Source of the DNA: Pedobacter sp. MC2016-15
Lineage (GTDB): Bacteria; Bacteroidota; Bacteroidia; Sphingobacteriales; Sphingobacteriaceae
NCBI RefSeq assembly: GCF_026239695.1
Contig: NZ_JAPIVS010000001.1
Coordinates: forward strand, 372,001 to 436,000
Reading direction: 5' to 3'
DNA length: 64,000 nucleotides
This document shows, piece after piece, positions 51,658-60,952 of this stretch. The position numbers and the translations under genes were made by a program. How positions within the stretch are numbered: the stretch's first letter is position 1; every line of letters begins with the position of its first letter. The notes beneath the pieces were generated by a model that ran no database searches, had not been told where the DNA came from, and saw nothing but the letters and a program-made list of their open reading frames with translations.

Positions 51658-51707
51658 TAATTCAATTAAATTAAATCGGTGTTCTACTTAGTGTTATTAG
51701 TACACAA

Positions 51708-51715
51708 CAAATGTA
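51708..51715 (-). promoter_or_regulatory. Putative -7 box of the efflux operon
   Basis: On the minus strand TACATTTG matches the TAnnTTTG consensus, about 50 bases before the TolC start codon. No TTTG is seen at the usual -33 distance, so an activator such as the AraC protein may be needed. Confidence 0.4.
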
Positions 51716-51854
51716 AATGACAAGCATGGTCAGGAACATATTCCGTTCAAATCAATACTTATTAAATTCAAATAATTGTGGCCTGGAGGAGTTTAAATCG
51801 CCATTTCTCTAATATAGGGCATCTGGTGCTGCAAAAAAGATTACCTGCACGATT

Positions 51855-51896
51855 GTTACAATAGTACTGTTACATTGTGGTTACACTCGCTTTACA
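51855..51896. promoter_or_regulatory. Four phased GTTACA-like direct repeats
   Basis: GTTACA occurs at 51855, 51869 and 51880, and TTTACA at 51891, with steps of 14, 11 and 11 bases, so three of them lie on the same DNA face. The array lies upstream of the efflux operon, within the 281-base gap behind the methyltransferase gene. A binding site for the AraC-type regulator is possible. Confidence 0.45.
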
Positions 51897-51938
51897 CTTA
51901 AGTTAAAATGTGATTAAAATAAGTTTTTTGAAAGGGTA

Positions 51939-52568
51939 TTAAGATTTTTGATAAACTATGGATTTGATGAATCCGGAGTAGTACTTTTTCACCTGCATCT
52001 GGTGATAGTGATGCTGCTGAAACATGGCTTCGGTATTGATCAGGGTGTTGGTTTCAACTTTGGAAATGCAGCGGAAGAAAAAGTACATGGCTTTGAGCAT
52101 GAGCTTTTGCCATAACTTACCTTCGCTGGCGGTATAATAAAAGTCTGAGAAGAGCCAGAGTCCTTTTTCGCGGAGGGTATTGTTGAGTATATCAAATACG
52201 ATGCTGATCTTATCTTTTGAGAAGTTATCAAAGAGGAATGCGGTGATGATGACATCATAGCTTTCTGAAGTTTTGAAATCTTCTGCAGCAGCGTGGATAT
52301 AAGTGACATGGTTTGCTTTTACATCTCGTTTCCCGGAGAGTTGAAGCATTTTTTCGGAGATCTCTATATAGGTGATCTCCAAACCTTCCGGACGGATTTT
52401 ACTGATCTCTTCGAGTATCCATCCTGTTCCGCCACCGGCGATGAGGATTTTGCTATTTGCCGGGATGAGGTGCAGCTGATCGGTCTGCGCTCTCAGCTGT
52501 GCACGAAAGTAAACCAGCCTGCTGAGCACATCGTAATACCGGGCAATGGGGTCGTAGTTGTTCTGCAT
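51939..52568 (-). CDS. SAM-dependent class I methyltransferase
   Basis: 209 residues. Motif I is ILIAGGGTGWILEEI (about 40-54), the acidic end of strand 2 is ITYIEIS, and YDVIITAFLFDNF forms motif IV. The fold is that of UbiE/MenG-like enzymes. The gene starts 10 bases behind a UbiA-like prenyltransferase gene and is surely co-transcribed, so a lipid-soluble aromatic or quinone-like compound is a fair guess for the substrate. Confidence 0.88.
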   Translation of the reverse strand: MQNNYDPIARYYDVLSRLVYFRAQLRAQTDQLHLIPANSKILIAGGGTGWILEEISKIRPEGLEITYIEISEKMLQLSGKRDVKANHVTYIHAAAEDFKTSESYDVIITAFLFDNFSKDKISIVFDILNNTLREKGLWLFSDFYYTASEGKLWQKLMLKAMYFFFRCISKVETNTLINTEAMFQQHHYHQMQVKKYYSGFIKSIVYQKS

Positions 52569-52578
52569 GGCTTTTCGT

Positions 52579-53487
52579 TTATATCAGTAACATCCCCAGG
52601 CTGCCGCAAATGGCTTTGACCATAATTAACCCATCGATTACTATCAAATAATAAAAAATATTCTTTTTGTTATCCATTGAATAAGCCACCAGCAGGGTAA
52701 GTATAAAAGGTATCAGATTAATGATAATCCTTGCGGGGGCGAAATGCTGGAAATAGGCAAAGACCAGTAATGATAATATCCCGAGCAACAGCAATGGGAT
52801 GAGGATATAAAAGATGGTCTTTCTGATACCTATCCGTACCGTAAAGGTTTTGAGATGGGCATTGGAATCAATTTCATAATCTTTCATATCAAACATGATG
52901 GCGTTCACGGTGCAGAACATCCAGTTTTTGATAAACAGAAAGAACCATAAGGGGGATTCTGTGAAATCTACAGCTGACTCTATTTTCAGCAGGATCAGCG
53001 GCAGCAGGTTTGCGGTAGCGGCCCAGATGAATCCGATGATGAAGGGTTTTAACCAGCCTGTATTACGGAGGTTAAGGTTAAAAAAGAAAACGGGCACCAG
53101 CCCATAGTACAGGATAGCCATACCAATGACAACGGCCACGGTTATCCAGTATACCAGCGGAAGCTGCAGTATGGCCATATAATCGCGGCTGAGCATCCAC
53201 AGGAATACCACAAAAGCGATGGCACTGAGGCTGATCTGGCTCCAGTAAATAAACCTGTGGTGTTTGCCATACCAGGCCGTTCTTGGATTTTGGGTGTTTT
53301 CGCTGCTTTTGGCACCCATATACGCATAGGTATAATAAATAATGGGTGCCAGAAAGAGCAGTGTATAATAGCTCAGAGAATTGAAGGGTAATCCGAGCTG
53401 CAGGGTGGATTCAATCGTTAAGGCGACGGCCAGTAAGCCTACGAAGTAGTTACCAAAAAATATAAACCTTAAAATCTTGAATCCCAT
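52579..53487 (-). CDS. UbiA-like membrane prenyltransferase with only the second Asp motif
   Basis: 302 residues with about nine membrane spans. The second aspartate motif is present as F-D-M-K-D-Y-E-I-D followed by T-F-T-V-R-I-G, as in UbiA enzymes. At the place of the first motif (N-D-x-x-D) the sequence runs Y-T-Y-A-Y-M-G-A-K-S-S-E-N with no paired aspartates. So it is either a divergent enzyme or a non-prenylating relative. It is paired with the methyltransferase downstream; a dehydrogenase gene precedes it by four bases. Confidence 0.7.
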   Translation of the reverse strand: MGFKILRFIFFGNYFVGLLAVALTIESTLQLGLPFNSLSYYTLLFLAPIIYYTYAYMGAKSSENTQNPRTAWYGKHHRFIYWSQISLSAIAFVVFLWMLSRDYMAILQLPLVYWITVAVVIGMAILYYGLVPVFFFNLNLRNTGWLKPFIIGFIWAATANLLPLILLKIESAVDFTESPLWFFLFIKNWMFCTVNAIMFDMKDYEIDSNAHLKTFTVRIGIRKTIFYILIPLLLLGILSLLVFAYFQHFAPARIIINLIPFILTLLVAYSMDNKKNIFYYLIVIDGLIMVKAICGSLGMLLI

Positions 53488-53491
53488 ATTT

Positions 53492-54361
53492 CTATTCTGC
53501 GCTGAGAAACTTTAACACGGAGATCATATCTTCATCACCATGCCCATTCGCTTTGGCTGCCTGCAAGGTGCTGTATAACGACTGCCCTACCGGCGTATCC
53601 ATGCCATTCTCTGTAGCAAGCCTGATATCTTTTTCGAGGAGCTTTAACGCAAAGGCAGGTTTGAAATCATTGTTGATGATATTTTCAGTTTTCATCTTCG
53701 TCATTCCGCCCCCTACTGCGCTGGCATTGATCAGCGGAAGCAACTGCTCTGCCGACAGTCCATTTTTACGCGCGAAGATTACGGCTTCTGCCAAACCCTG
53801 CGCTACAATGCCCAGCATCAGATTTACCGACAACTTGGCTACATTGGCTTTCCCGTTTTCACCGAGATATACGGACATCTTGCCCAGTGCATCAAAGGCA
53901 GGTTTTACCTTCTCATACACATTTTCATCACCGCCAACCATGATCACCAGTTGCGCTTCTTCAGCAGGTTTTACACTGCCCGCTACGGGTGCATCCAGGT
54001 AAGAGATTCCTTTTTCTGCGCACAGTCCTGCGAGGTATTTTGTAGTCTCCGGGGATACCGTGCTCATATCCACCATCGTGAGCTCTCTGCCGGCAGCTAC
54101 AGAAAAAACGTTGTTTTCACCTTCATAGACCTGTTTTACCGCATTGTCGTCACTCAGCATCGTGAAGATCACATCAGAAGCCGCAACAAGGTCTGCAGGA
54201 GAATGTGCTACTTTGATGTTTATTTCTTTGGCAAGGGCTTCTGTTTTATCCGCACTGCGGTTGTATACTGTAAGGTCGAATCCTGCTTTAACCAGATTTT
54301 TTACCATTGGCGTACCCATATTGCCGAGTCCGATCCAACCGATGTTCAATTTCTCACTCAT
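53492..54361 (-). CDS. NAD(P)-dependent beta-hydroxyacid dehydrogenase (HIBADH family)
   Basis: 289 residues. Rossmann motif GWIGLGNMGTPMVKNLVKAG at the N-terminus, the substrate signature LDAPVAGSVKPAEEAQL (about 118-134) and the catalytic Lys in G-K-A-N-V-A-K-L (about 173). The family reduces or oxidises 3-hydroxy acids or succinic semialdehyde and glyoxylate. First gene of a likely three-gene unit with the UbiA-like protein and methyltransferase (4- and 10-base gaps). Confidence 0.92.
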   Translation of the reverse strand: MSEKLNIGWIGLGNMGTPMVKNLVKAGFDLTVYNRSADKTEALAKEINIKVAHSPADLVAASDVIFTMLSDDNAVKQVYEGENNVFSVAAGRELTMVDMSTVSPETTKYLAGLCAEKGISYLDAPVAGSVKPAEEAQLVIMVGGDENVYEKVKPAFDALGKMSVYLGENGKANVAKLSVNLMLGIVAQGLAEAVIFARKNGLSAEQLLPLINASAVGGGMTKMKTENIINNDFKPAFALKLLEKDIRLATENGMDTPVGQSLYSTLQAAKANGHGDEDMISVLKFLSAE

Positions 54362-54412
54362 ATCTATTGTATTTGTTTTGTTTCTCTCTTTTGCCGCCGA
54401 AGATGGCCTTTG

Positions 54413-54886
54413 TTATGCTCTCGGATATTTTTTCAGGATATCCTCAATTCTTATATCGGGAACCAGATCTGTGACGGCAATGATGGTTATCTTTTTAAAA
54501 TCAGGATGAAGGGTGTTGATGACGTAATTGTACGATTCAGGCATCACAGCCGAAGGCACCTTCAGTACAGGCATCCGTAACTGATCAAACCACTGATTGC
54601 CCAGAGGCTGGCAATGACTGTAATCATAGGGATCGCGCCAATCGGGATCGAGGTTACGCTCTTCCACACTGCTGATCAGGAGGTCGTCCGGAATTTCGAT
54701 ACAGACGATCTTAAAATCATAATTGAAACCTACGCCCTGCCGGCGCACCATATTCTCCAGAAAAGCCAGCGGAATATTTTCAGCACAGTAGATCACCGGC
54801 CGTCCTGCTGCCGCCCATCTTCCATTGACGCCCGAACCATGGAGTGTGCCTGCATAATTTTTATGCCCTATTCTAAAAACGACCAT
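54413..54886 (-). CDS. RES-domain toxin
   Basis: 157 residues. The conserved Arg (MVVFRIG), the Tyr in VIYCAENIPLAFLE and its following Glu, and a Ser/Asn region near W-F-D-Q-L-R-M-P-V-L-K-V-P-S match the RES fold. Studied RES toxins break down NAD+ and stop growth. The antitoxin gene is directly upstream with a 9-base gap, in the usual Xre-RES order. Confidence 0.9.
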   Translation of the reverse strand: MVVFRIGHKNYAGTLHGSGVNGRWAAAGRPVIYCAENIPLAFLENMVRRQGVGFNYDFKIVCIEIPDDLLISSVEERNLDPDWRDPYDYSHCQPLGNQWFDQLRMPVLKVPSAVMPESYNYVINTLHPDFKKITIIAVTDLVPDIRIEDILKKYPRA

Positions 54887-54895
54887 CAGCGAAGA

Positions 54896-55360
54896 TCAGA
54901 CGGCATCGCCATAAGCCATTTTGATCAACTCATCCGTGACAAGGTCTACTCCACCGGGGGTGGTTAACCAATCCATAGGACGCTCTTTAGAGTTCCAGAA
55001 GGGCTTGTTGAGCCAGTAGCTGAACTCATCTACGGTACCAAACAGCTCTACTCCTTTTTTATAAAGGCCGATGAGTTTGAGCAGATGCTCTCCGTAAACT
55101 GGTTCCAGTAATTTTTTTTGCTCTTTGTAGTTGCTGATCGTACGTGAAGAGATATTGATCATATCTGCGAGCGACTTATTGGAAACGTTGATCGCTTCTG
55201 CAAAATCATAGAACAGACCCGGCTTAAGGCCCTGCCTTGCATACTGGAAAACCTTCATATCGTCACTCACGTCTATTGCAGCAAACTTAACACGAAGGGT
55301 TTCTGTTCTTTTGTCTAAAGGAAATACCTGTGGAACTGTCATAGCTTTTGTGTTTACCAT
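54896..55360 (-). CDS. Xre/MbcA/ParS-type antitoxin (DUF2384)
   Basis: 154 residues. A Xre-like helix-turn-helix lies at about 58-90 (ADMINISSRTISNYKEQKK) and the C-terminal DUF2384 domain (about 95-152, VEYGEH-like start, then VDEFSYWLNKPFWNSKERPMDWL spread) binds and blocks the RES toxin. First gene of the operon; a 12-bp inverted repeat 10 bases before its start is the likely auto-operator. ATG 55360 is preferred, though an ATG 18 bases on is possible. Confidence 0.9.
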   Translation of the reverse strand: MVNTKAMTVPQVFPLDKRTETLRVKFAAIDVSDDMKVFQYARQGLKPGLFYDFAEAINVSNKSLADMINISSRTISNYKEQKKLLEPVYGEHLLKLIGLYKKGVELFGTVDEFSYWLNKPFWNSKERPMDWLTTPGGVDLVTDELIKMAYGDAV

Positions 55361-55369
55361 ACTAATGTA

Positions 55370-55403
55370 CGAATAATTTCAATATCAAAGATGAAATTAT
55401 TCG
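55370..55403. promoter_or_regulatory. Inverted-repeat operator of the RES/Xre operon
   Basis: CGAATAATTTCA (55370-55381) and TGAAATTATTCG (55392-55403) are a perfect 12-bp inverted repeat with a ten-base centre, directly upstream of the antitoxin start. Antitoxins of this class bind such sites as dimers to repress their own operon. Confidence 0.75.
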
Positions 55404-55431
55404 CTGTAAGTTCATATATGACATTTCAACC

Positions 55432-58011
55432 TCAATGCAGCAATTTCTCTGCCCTGAACAGGTTATCGGTATTCTGCAGAATTTTAGCACGTAACCGGGG
55501 ATTGTATCCGGGATGGGCTTCTAAAAATCCCCTCACGATATCGGCCGCGGGCTTACTCTGATAAGATCCGAAGGTGGCCTGCAGCCATGACTGCGGGAAA
55601 AAGATATCTCCGGTAGACTGGATTTCCTGCAACAGCTCAAGGCTCTGCTTTAAATACCGCATGCTGGATGCCTGGCGTAAGGGATGGTGCAGGTAGTACA
55701 GTGCTGCCAGCACATTGGATTCCTTCGCCCTGTTGGGCAATGACTTCAGACTGTTAAAGAAATTATCGCGCTTTAATTTATCACCTGAAACTGCGGGTAC
55801 GATGAATTCAAAACGACGCTTGCGGTCAGGATTAGTGATCCTGGCGTTCTGTACCGCCAACAGTGCAGGATCAGCATCATCACGCAGGGCCAGTGCAAAT
55901 GCCATGCTGGTATAATCGTCTTCAGAGAATACGATGCCGGCAGGCGGCAGCTGACTGTCCCAGATCTGGTAGATCCTCTTCCGGGCCTCGGCACTCATGA
56001 AGATATCCTGATAAGCCTTGAAGAGGTGCTTTTTATTGTTGCTGCTTTTCTGTTTTAACAGGGCTGTCCAAATCTGATTTTCGAGAGTGCCGGACAAGGC
56101 TTTTCTTTGTGCAGGGCTACTCAGCTGCCAGTAAAGGGTACTGAGATAATTGCTGAGCAGCCTGATATTGAGCTCCTCCTGTTCGTTCTCGAGCGACTTC
56201 CCAAAGACGGTAATCAGACGTGCAGGACTGATGGCTTTGCCGCTCAGCATTTGCTCGTACAGGGAAATATAGGCTGTAGCGCGGTGCAGGGGTTTCTGCA
56301 GGCTGTACAACTGTTCGGGCAGACGCTGGTCTACAGGCCATTCTCCGTAGCCATCACCCGCAGAATTGAAAAGGATGAGCTGCGGTTCCGGCAGTCCCTC
56401 CGCTTCTTTGAGTACGAGCTGATCTTTGTTCAGGTTTACACGGATCACTTTAACGCTGCCGGGATAAAAAAGGCTGACTTCAAAAGATTGCGGCCAGATA
56501 CGGCTGGGACCATATTCTGAACGCTGACTGAGCTGTAAACGTTTAATTTTTGAATCTTCCGTAGTGAGGCTGTAAGTGATGACAGGCCGGCCACTTTCGT
56601 TTACCCATACTTTGTTCCAGTCCTGGAGGTTAGAAGGAGTATAACGGTCGAGGATCCTGATGAGATCCGGCCAGGAGGCATTACCATTGGAAAACTTGCG
56701 CAGGTATTCTCTCACGCCCTGCTGAAAACGTTCTTTTCCCATCAGGTTCTCCAGCTGCTGCATCATCACAGGTGCTTTATGATAGATGATGTTGCCATAG
56801 AGGGATCCCGCATCCTGAAGATTATCCAGGGGCTGACGAATAGGATTTGCCCCACTGGTACGGTCGACCGCATATGCTGCAGGGAAATGATCGATCAGGA
56901 ATTTGAGTGCATATGCATCCTGACCTCCCGCCTCTTCATCACTTTTATCTGCCATGAAATTCGCAAAAACCTCCTTCATCCAGACATCAGAAAACCAGTC
57001 CATCGTGACCAGGTCACCAAACCACATGTGTGCAGTTTCATGTGCAATCAGGGTATTCCTGGAATTGAGCTGATCCTTTGTAGCTCCCTCATCCAGGAAT
57101 AGCGAAGAAGCTTTGTACTGGATGGCGCCGGGATGCTCCATTCCGCCAAACTGGAAGTCAGGGATAGCCAAGAACCCAAACTTCTGGTAAGGATAAGGAA
57201 TGCCCGTCCAGTTTTCGAAATATTTTAGTGCAGAATTGTGGATAGCATATACTGCAGGTAAGCTGGGTGTGATCTTGGCCTGATCCGTCTCCCGGTATAA
57301 AAATTGCGTATTCTTCTGATTCAATGTAGCACTATGCAGCTTGAAATCACCCGCTGCAAAAGCAAAATGATAGGTACTTAATAAGTTTGAAGGCTTGAAA
57401 TGATAGGTTTTATCATTCTGGCCAATTACGGAATCTCTCAGCTCTGCATTGGCAATGGCTTTCCAGCTCTGTGGGATATGTAAGGTCAGCGTATACACAG
57501 CCTTGAGATCTGGCTGGTCGAAACACGGAAAAACTGTTCTCGCCCGGTCCGGAACAAAAAGTGTGTACAGGTAATCCGGATTTCTGTTGAGTGCCCCGTT
57601 CCCGGCTGTAAAATCAATTTGCACCACGTTAACTCCCATTTTGAGCAAGTCGGGCCTGAGCAGCAGATGCTCCTTTTGATAGTCCACTTCTACAGTCTTG
57701 CCGTTAATGGACATCCCGCTGATCTTTGCCGGATCTTCCTTGAAATCAAGCTGAACGGGCAGCCTGAGACTGTTCAAGCTGAAAGTCAGGGTTTCATGCG
57801 CAGCAATGGGCTTTGCTTTCTGCACAGGCAGATCCAGATCAAGCATGTACCGGACATCGCTGAGTACTGCTTTACGGTAAATAGCGAGCGACCGGCCTAC
57901 CCCAGGTTCTACAAGGGGATCTGTGACAGCTTTCCGCGATGAGCAGGAGAGCACTAAAGAGAAAGAGGCCATACAAAGTATGGGAAATACAGTTTTAAAA
58001 CCACGAAACAT
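55432..58011 (-). CDS. M1-family metallopeptidase (aminopeptidase)
   Basis: 859 residues. Lipoprotein-type signal (about 7-23, V-L-S-C). The exopeptidase motif is G-G-M-E-H (about 292) and the zinc site H-E-T-A-H with the third ligand Glu in W-M-K-E 18 residues on; a Tyr in G-N-I-I-Y-H follows. So all catalytic parts are there. The C-terminal helical domain is complete. It removes N-terminal amino acids from peptides, likely in the periplasm. 17 bases behind the CobW gene. Confidence 0.93.
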   Translation of the reverse strand: MFRGFKTVFPILCMASFSLVLSCSSRKAVTDPLVEPGVGRSLAIYRKAVLSDVRYMLDLDLPVQKAKPIAAHETLTFSLNSLRLPVQLDFKEDPAKISGMSINGKTVEVDYQKEHLLLRPDLLKMGVNVVQIDFTAGNGALNRNPDYLYTLFVPDRARTVFPCFDQPDLKAVYTLTLHIPQSWKAIANAELRDSVIGQNDKTYHFKPSNLLSTYHFAFAAGDFKLHSATLNQKNTQFLYRETDQAKITPSLPAVYAIHNSALKYFENWTGIPYPYQKFGFLAIPDFQFGGMEHPGAIQYKASSLFLDEGATKDQLNSRNTLIAHETAHMWFGDLVTMDWFSDVWMKEVFANFMADKSDEEAGGQDAYALKFLIDHFPAAYAVDRTSGANPIRQPLDNLQDAGSLYGNIIYHKAPVMMQQLENLMGKERFQQGVREYLRKFSNGNASWPDLIRILDRYTPSNLQDWNKVWVNESGRPVITYSLTTEDSKIKRLQLSQRSEYGPSRIWPQSFEVSLFYPGSVKVIRVNLNKDQLVLKEAEGLPEPQLILFNSAGDGYGEWPVDQRLPEQLYSLQKPLHRATAYISLYEQMLSGKAISPARLITVFGKSLENEQEELNIRLLSNYLSTLYWQLSSPAQRKALSGTLENQIWTALLKQKSSNNKKHLFKAYQDIFMSAEARKRIYQIWDSQLPPAGIVFSEDDYTSMAFALALRDDADPALLAVQNARITNPDRKRRFEFIVPAVSGDKLKRDNFFNSLKSLPNRAKESNVLAALYYLHHPLRQASSMRYLKQSLELLQEIQSTGDIFFPQSWLQATFGSYQSKPAADIVRGFLEAHPGYNPRLRAKILQNTDNLFRAEKLLH

Positions 58012-58028
58012 GTGGCAATTTAACTCAA

Positions 58029-59063
58029 TTATTCAATATCTGAAGGGGAATAAAGGCAGGTTCTGAACATTTTATCGAAACCGTATAATTTGAGATCTTT
58101 TCCTATCACCACAATTTTTGTCTCACGTATCTCATCAGGCAGCCAGGTTTCGCCAAGCGAGATAGCGAGCGATTTGCCTACTGTCTGCAGGATAATCCTG
58201 CTTTCGAACTGGTGACTGTATATAATGCCCTTTACACGATACACATTGGCGGACTGCGCAATCAGAAAAACCATCATCCGGTGCTCGAGGTCCTGGATGT
58301 TCATACTCTCCTTATATTTGAGCAGGACGGTCTCAATATCACTGTGTTCGTGTCTGTTATGGGAAGGTCCGAAAGCCACAAGCGGCTGTTTTTCTGGTGT
58401 TGCATTGCTCAGGCTGAAGATTCCCTTTGGGATAGCAACCGGCTTAGGGTTGCTGTAAAAATTTGCGAAACGCTCCCTTGCAAAAAGTTTGGTTACCGGG
58501 AAGTTCTGCCCTTCGGCGATCAGGATTTCAGCAAAAGGATTGATGGCCTTTAGGATCGCCTGCAGTTCCTTCACATATTCAGCACTCACCTTCTCCACTT
58601 TATTGAGGAGGATCAGATCGCTGAAGGCAATCTGTTTAATCGCTTCCTGATGTTCTTTCAGCTGGTCTTCTATCAGTTCCGCATCCACAATGCAGATCAC
58701 TCTTTTCAGGTCGAAACCACGTTTTACATTATCACTGGTAAGAAATGGATGCGCAATATTTGCCGGATCAGCTATACCTGTAGCTTCAATAATCAGGTGA
58801 TCCCAGGAATCCCTTCTGTCCCACAAGCTATTCAGCAGCTCATAGATATTATCATTTAAGGTACAGCAAAGGCAGCCGTTATTGAGCTCCATGATGTCAT
58901 CTTCGCCCTGGAGGATCAGGCCCGCATCTATACTTTCCTCGCCTATTTCATTTTCAATAATTGCAAAGCGTGTATCTTTCTTTTTTGCAATAACCGCATT
59001 GAGCACTGTGGTCTTGCCGGCACCTAAAAAACCGGTCAGCAGGGTTACTTCTTTAGCTTTCAT
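58029..59063 (-). CDS. CobW/ZNG-family zinc-metallochaperone GTPase
   Basis: 344 residues. P-loop G-F-L-G-A-G-K-T-T, the metal-binding motif C-L-C-C (about 66-69), ENEIGEESID as Switch region, and L-L-N-K-V-E-K as guanine-specificity motif. The C-terminal CobW_C domain ends near 330. Such GTPases insert zinc or cobalt into client enzymes. Being co-directional and 17 bases ahead of the M1 zinc peptidase gene, delivery of zinc is a reasonable idea, although the peptidase is exported. Confidence 0.92.
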   Translation of the reverse strand: MKAKEVTLLTGFLGAGKTTVLNAVIAKKKDTRFAIIENEIGEESIDAGLILQGEDDIMELNNGCLCCTLNDNIYELLNSLWDRRDSWDHLIIEATGIADPANIAHPFLTSDNVKRGFDLKRVICIVDAELIEDQLKEHQEAIKQIAFSDLILLNKVEKVSAEYVKELQAILKAINPFAEILIAEGQNFPVTKLFARERFANFYSNPKPVAIPKGIFSLSNATPEKQPLVAFGPSHNRHEHSDIETVLLKYKESMNIQDLEHRMMVFLIAQSANVYRVKGIIYSHQFESRIILQTVGKSLAISLGETWLPDEIRETKIVVIGKDLKLYGFDKMFRTCLYSPSDIE

Positions 59064-59206
59064 CTATTATCATCTAGTTTTTATGCGTAATTTTCATGTT
59101 GCGCAAGGGGCAAAATCCTTTCGATTTTCTCTTACACACAGTAAATAATGTACATTGCCCGGCAAAGATACACAAACGCAATTAGGTTGCAGAATTAAAA
59201 AACAAT

Positions 59207-60403
59207 ATGACTACTTCATTCATTAAGCCCTTGGTCCTGGCTTCCGGACTACTCTTTACCTCTTCATTTGGTTTCGCCCAGGACAATCTGGTCAACTCTC
59301 TAAAAAATAACCAGTCGGCCAACAGCACTTCCGGCTTTAAGTTTACCAGCATCATCAACCTGGAAAACACGCCTGTACAAAACCAGGGTTCATCCGGCAC
59401 CTGCTGGAGCTACTCTACCAACTCCTTCCTTGAGTCTGAGATGATCAGGATGGGTAAAAAACCCGTTGTACTCTCTCAGATCTTCTCCGCACGTAATGCC
59501 TATGTAGAAAAAGGAATCAACTATGTGCGTATGCATGGAGCAGTAACGCTAGGCGATGGCGGTGCGCTGCATGATGTCATTAACATGTACAAAAAATACG
59601 GTGCTGTACCGCAGATCAATTATACTGGTCTGAATTATGGAACGAAAAAGAACAAATTTGCCGAGATGGGTGCCATCACTTCGGGCATGCTTGAAGCGGT
59701 GGTAAAAAACGCAAACGGAACCTTAACGCCAAACTGGCAAAAAGCTTATACAGCTGTACTCGATTCCTACCTCGGTGAGGTGCCTGAGAAGTTTGATTAC
59801 AATGGTAAAAGTTATACACCGCAGACTTTCGCGAGGGAGGTTGTGGGCATCAAGCCGGATGAGTATATTGAACTTTCATCATTTAACGATCACCCGTTCT
59901 ATTCAAAATTCACTTTGCTGGTTCCTGATAACTGGTCTTTCGATCAGGTATCCAATGTTCCTCTAAATGAGCTGACAGAAACTATCGACAATGCTCTGAA
60001 AAAAGGATATTCCGTAGCATGGGCTACCGATGTTAGTGAGAAGTCTTTCTCCTACAAAAACGGCGTAGCGTATGTACCGGCAAAACCTATTGATGAAATG
60101 ACAGCCGAAGAAACTGCCTCGCTTTTCAGCGCTCCAAAGCCAGAGATGGAAATCACACAGGAGATCCGTCAGGCGGCATTTGATAACTATCAGACTACCG
60201 ATGATCACGGCATGCATATCATCGGCCTCGCCAAAGATCAGAATGGCCGCGAATACTATATCGTGAAAAACTCATGGGGTGTAACAAACGACTACAAAGG
60301 CTATCTGTATGTTACCAAAAACTATGTGAAATACAAAACTACTGCGATCCTCCTGCACAAAGGTGGTATCCCTGCAGCGATCAGCAGGAAGCTCGGACTA
60401 TAG
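59207..60403 (+). CDS. C1-family cysteine peptidase (bleomycin hydrolase/aminopeptidase C type)
   Basis: 398 residues. Signal peptide about 1-24 (SFGFAQ). Catalytic Cys in SSGTCWSYST (about 66), His in H-G-M-H-I-I-G (about 346), Asn in V-K-N-S-W-G (about 366); the oxyanion Gln is in V-Q-N-Q-G. The set matches C1B bleomycin hydrolase. Here it is exported, probably to the periplasm. Divergent from CobW, with a 143-base gap that must hold both promoters. Confidence 0.92.
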   Translation: MTTSFIKPLVLASGLLFTSSFGFAQDNLVNSLKNNQSANSTSGFKFTSIINLENTPVQNQGSSGTCWSYSTNSFLESEMIRMGKKPVVLSQIFSARNAYVEKGINYVRMHGAVTLGDGGALHDVINMYKKYGAVPQINYTGLNYGTKKNKFAEMGAITSGMLEAVVKNANGTLTPNWQKAYTAVLDSYLGEVPEKFDYNGKSYTPQTFAREVVGIKPDEYIELSSFNDHPFYSKFTLLVPDNWSFDQVSNVPLNELTETIDNALKKGYSVAWATDVSEKSFSYKNGVAYVPAKPIDEMTAEETASLFSAPKPEMEITQEIRQAAFDNYQTTDDHGMHIIGLAKDQNGREYYIVKNSWGVTNDYKGYLYVTKNYVKYKTTAILLHKGGIPAAISRKLGL

Positions 60404-60406
60404 TCC

Positions 60407-60510
60407 ATAAAAAAAAGAATGTGCTGATTCAAACCGTGCGTTATTTATTTGAATCGATACCAATCGAATCAAATGAAGAACGGGGTGCGAATCAGCACAT
60501 CTTTTTTTTA
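60407..60510. terminator. Large bidirectional terminator
   Basis: ATGTGCTGATTC (60419-60430) pairs perfectly with GAATCAGCACAT (60489-60500). Inside is a second stem ATTTGA-TCGAT/ATCGA-TCAAAT with one mismatch. An A-run on the left and a T-run on the right serve both convergent genes. It is unusually long (about 80 bases between arms' outer ends). Confidence 0.88.
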
Positions 60511-60518
60511 TCAAAAAA

Positions 60519-60923
60519 TTATTTCCGTATAGGTGTGGGCCTCTTCTGCTCGTCCACTGCAACAAAAGAAAACTCTCCGCTCACTGCTTTCTCCCGCAGC
60601 TCCGAATACATCTGCTCTACAAAGATATCCACCCTGACCTTCATACTCGTATTTCCTACATGGCTAACTGTAGCGACTAATTCAACTATACTGCCCGCAG
60701 GAATCGGATGCGTAAAATCTATCCTGTCACTGCTCACCGTAACCATTTTCTGTCTGCTGAACCTCGTGGCACAGATAAAAGCCACCTCATCCATCATCAT
60801 CATCGCCGTTCCGCCAAACAGCGTATCGTAATGGTTAGTGGTATTCGGAAAAACTGCTTTAAAGATCCTCGTTTCAGATGCTTTGATCTTTTCTTCTATC
60901 GTCATATGTATAAATTGTATCAA
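60519..60923 (-). CDS. Acyl-CoA thioesterase (hotdog fold)
   Basis: 134 residues of the YciA/BfiT type. The active-site region H-Y-D-T-L-F-G-G-T-A-M-M-M-M-D-E holds the expected Asn/Asp acid and the helix start; DFTHPIPAGSIVEL is the next strand pair. It hydrolyses acyl-CoA thioesters in the cytoplasm. It starts 29 bases behind the aldo/keto reductase gene and may be co-transcribed. Confidence 0.92.
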   Translation of the reverse strand: MIQFIHMTIEEKIKASETRIFKAVFPNTTNHYDTLFGGTAMMMMDEVAFICATRFSRQKMVTVSSDRIDFTHPIPAGSIVELVATVSHVGNTSMKVRVDIFVEQMYSELREKAVSGEFSFVAVDEQKRPTPIRK

Positions 60924-60952
60924 AAAATATTGGCTGTCAATGCCAATATCAA

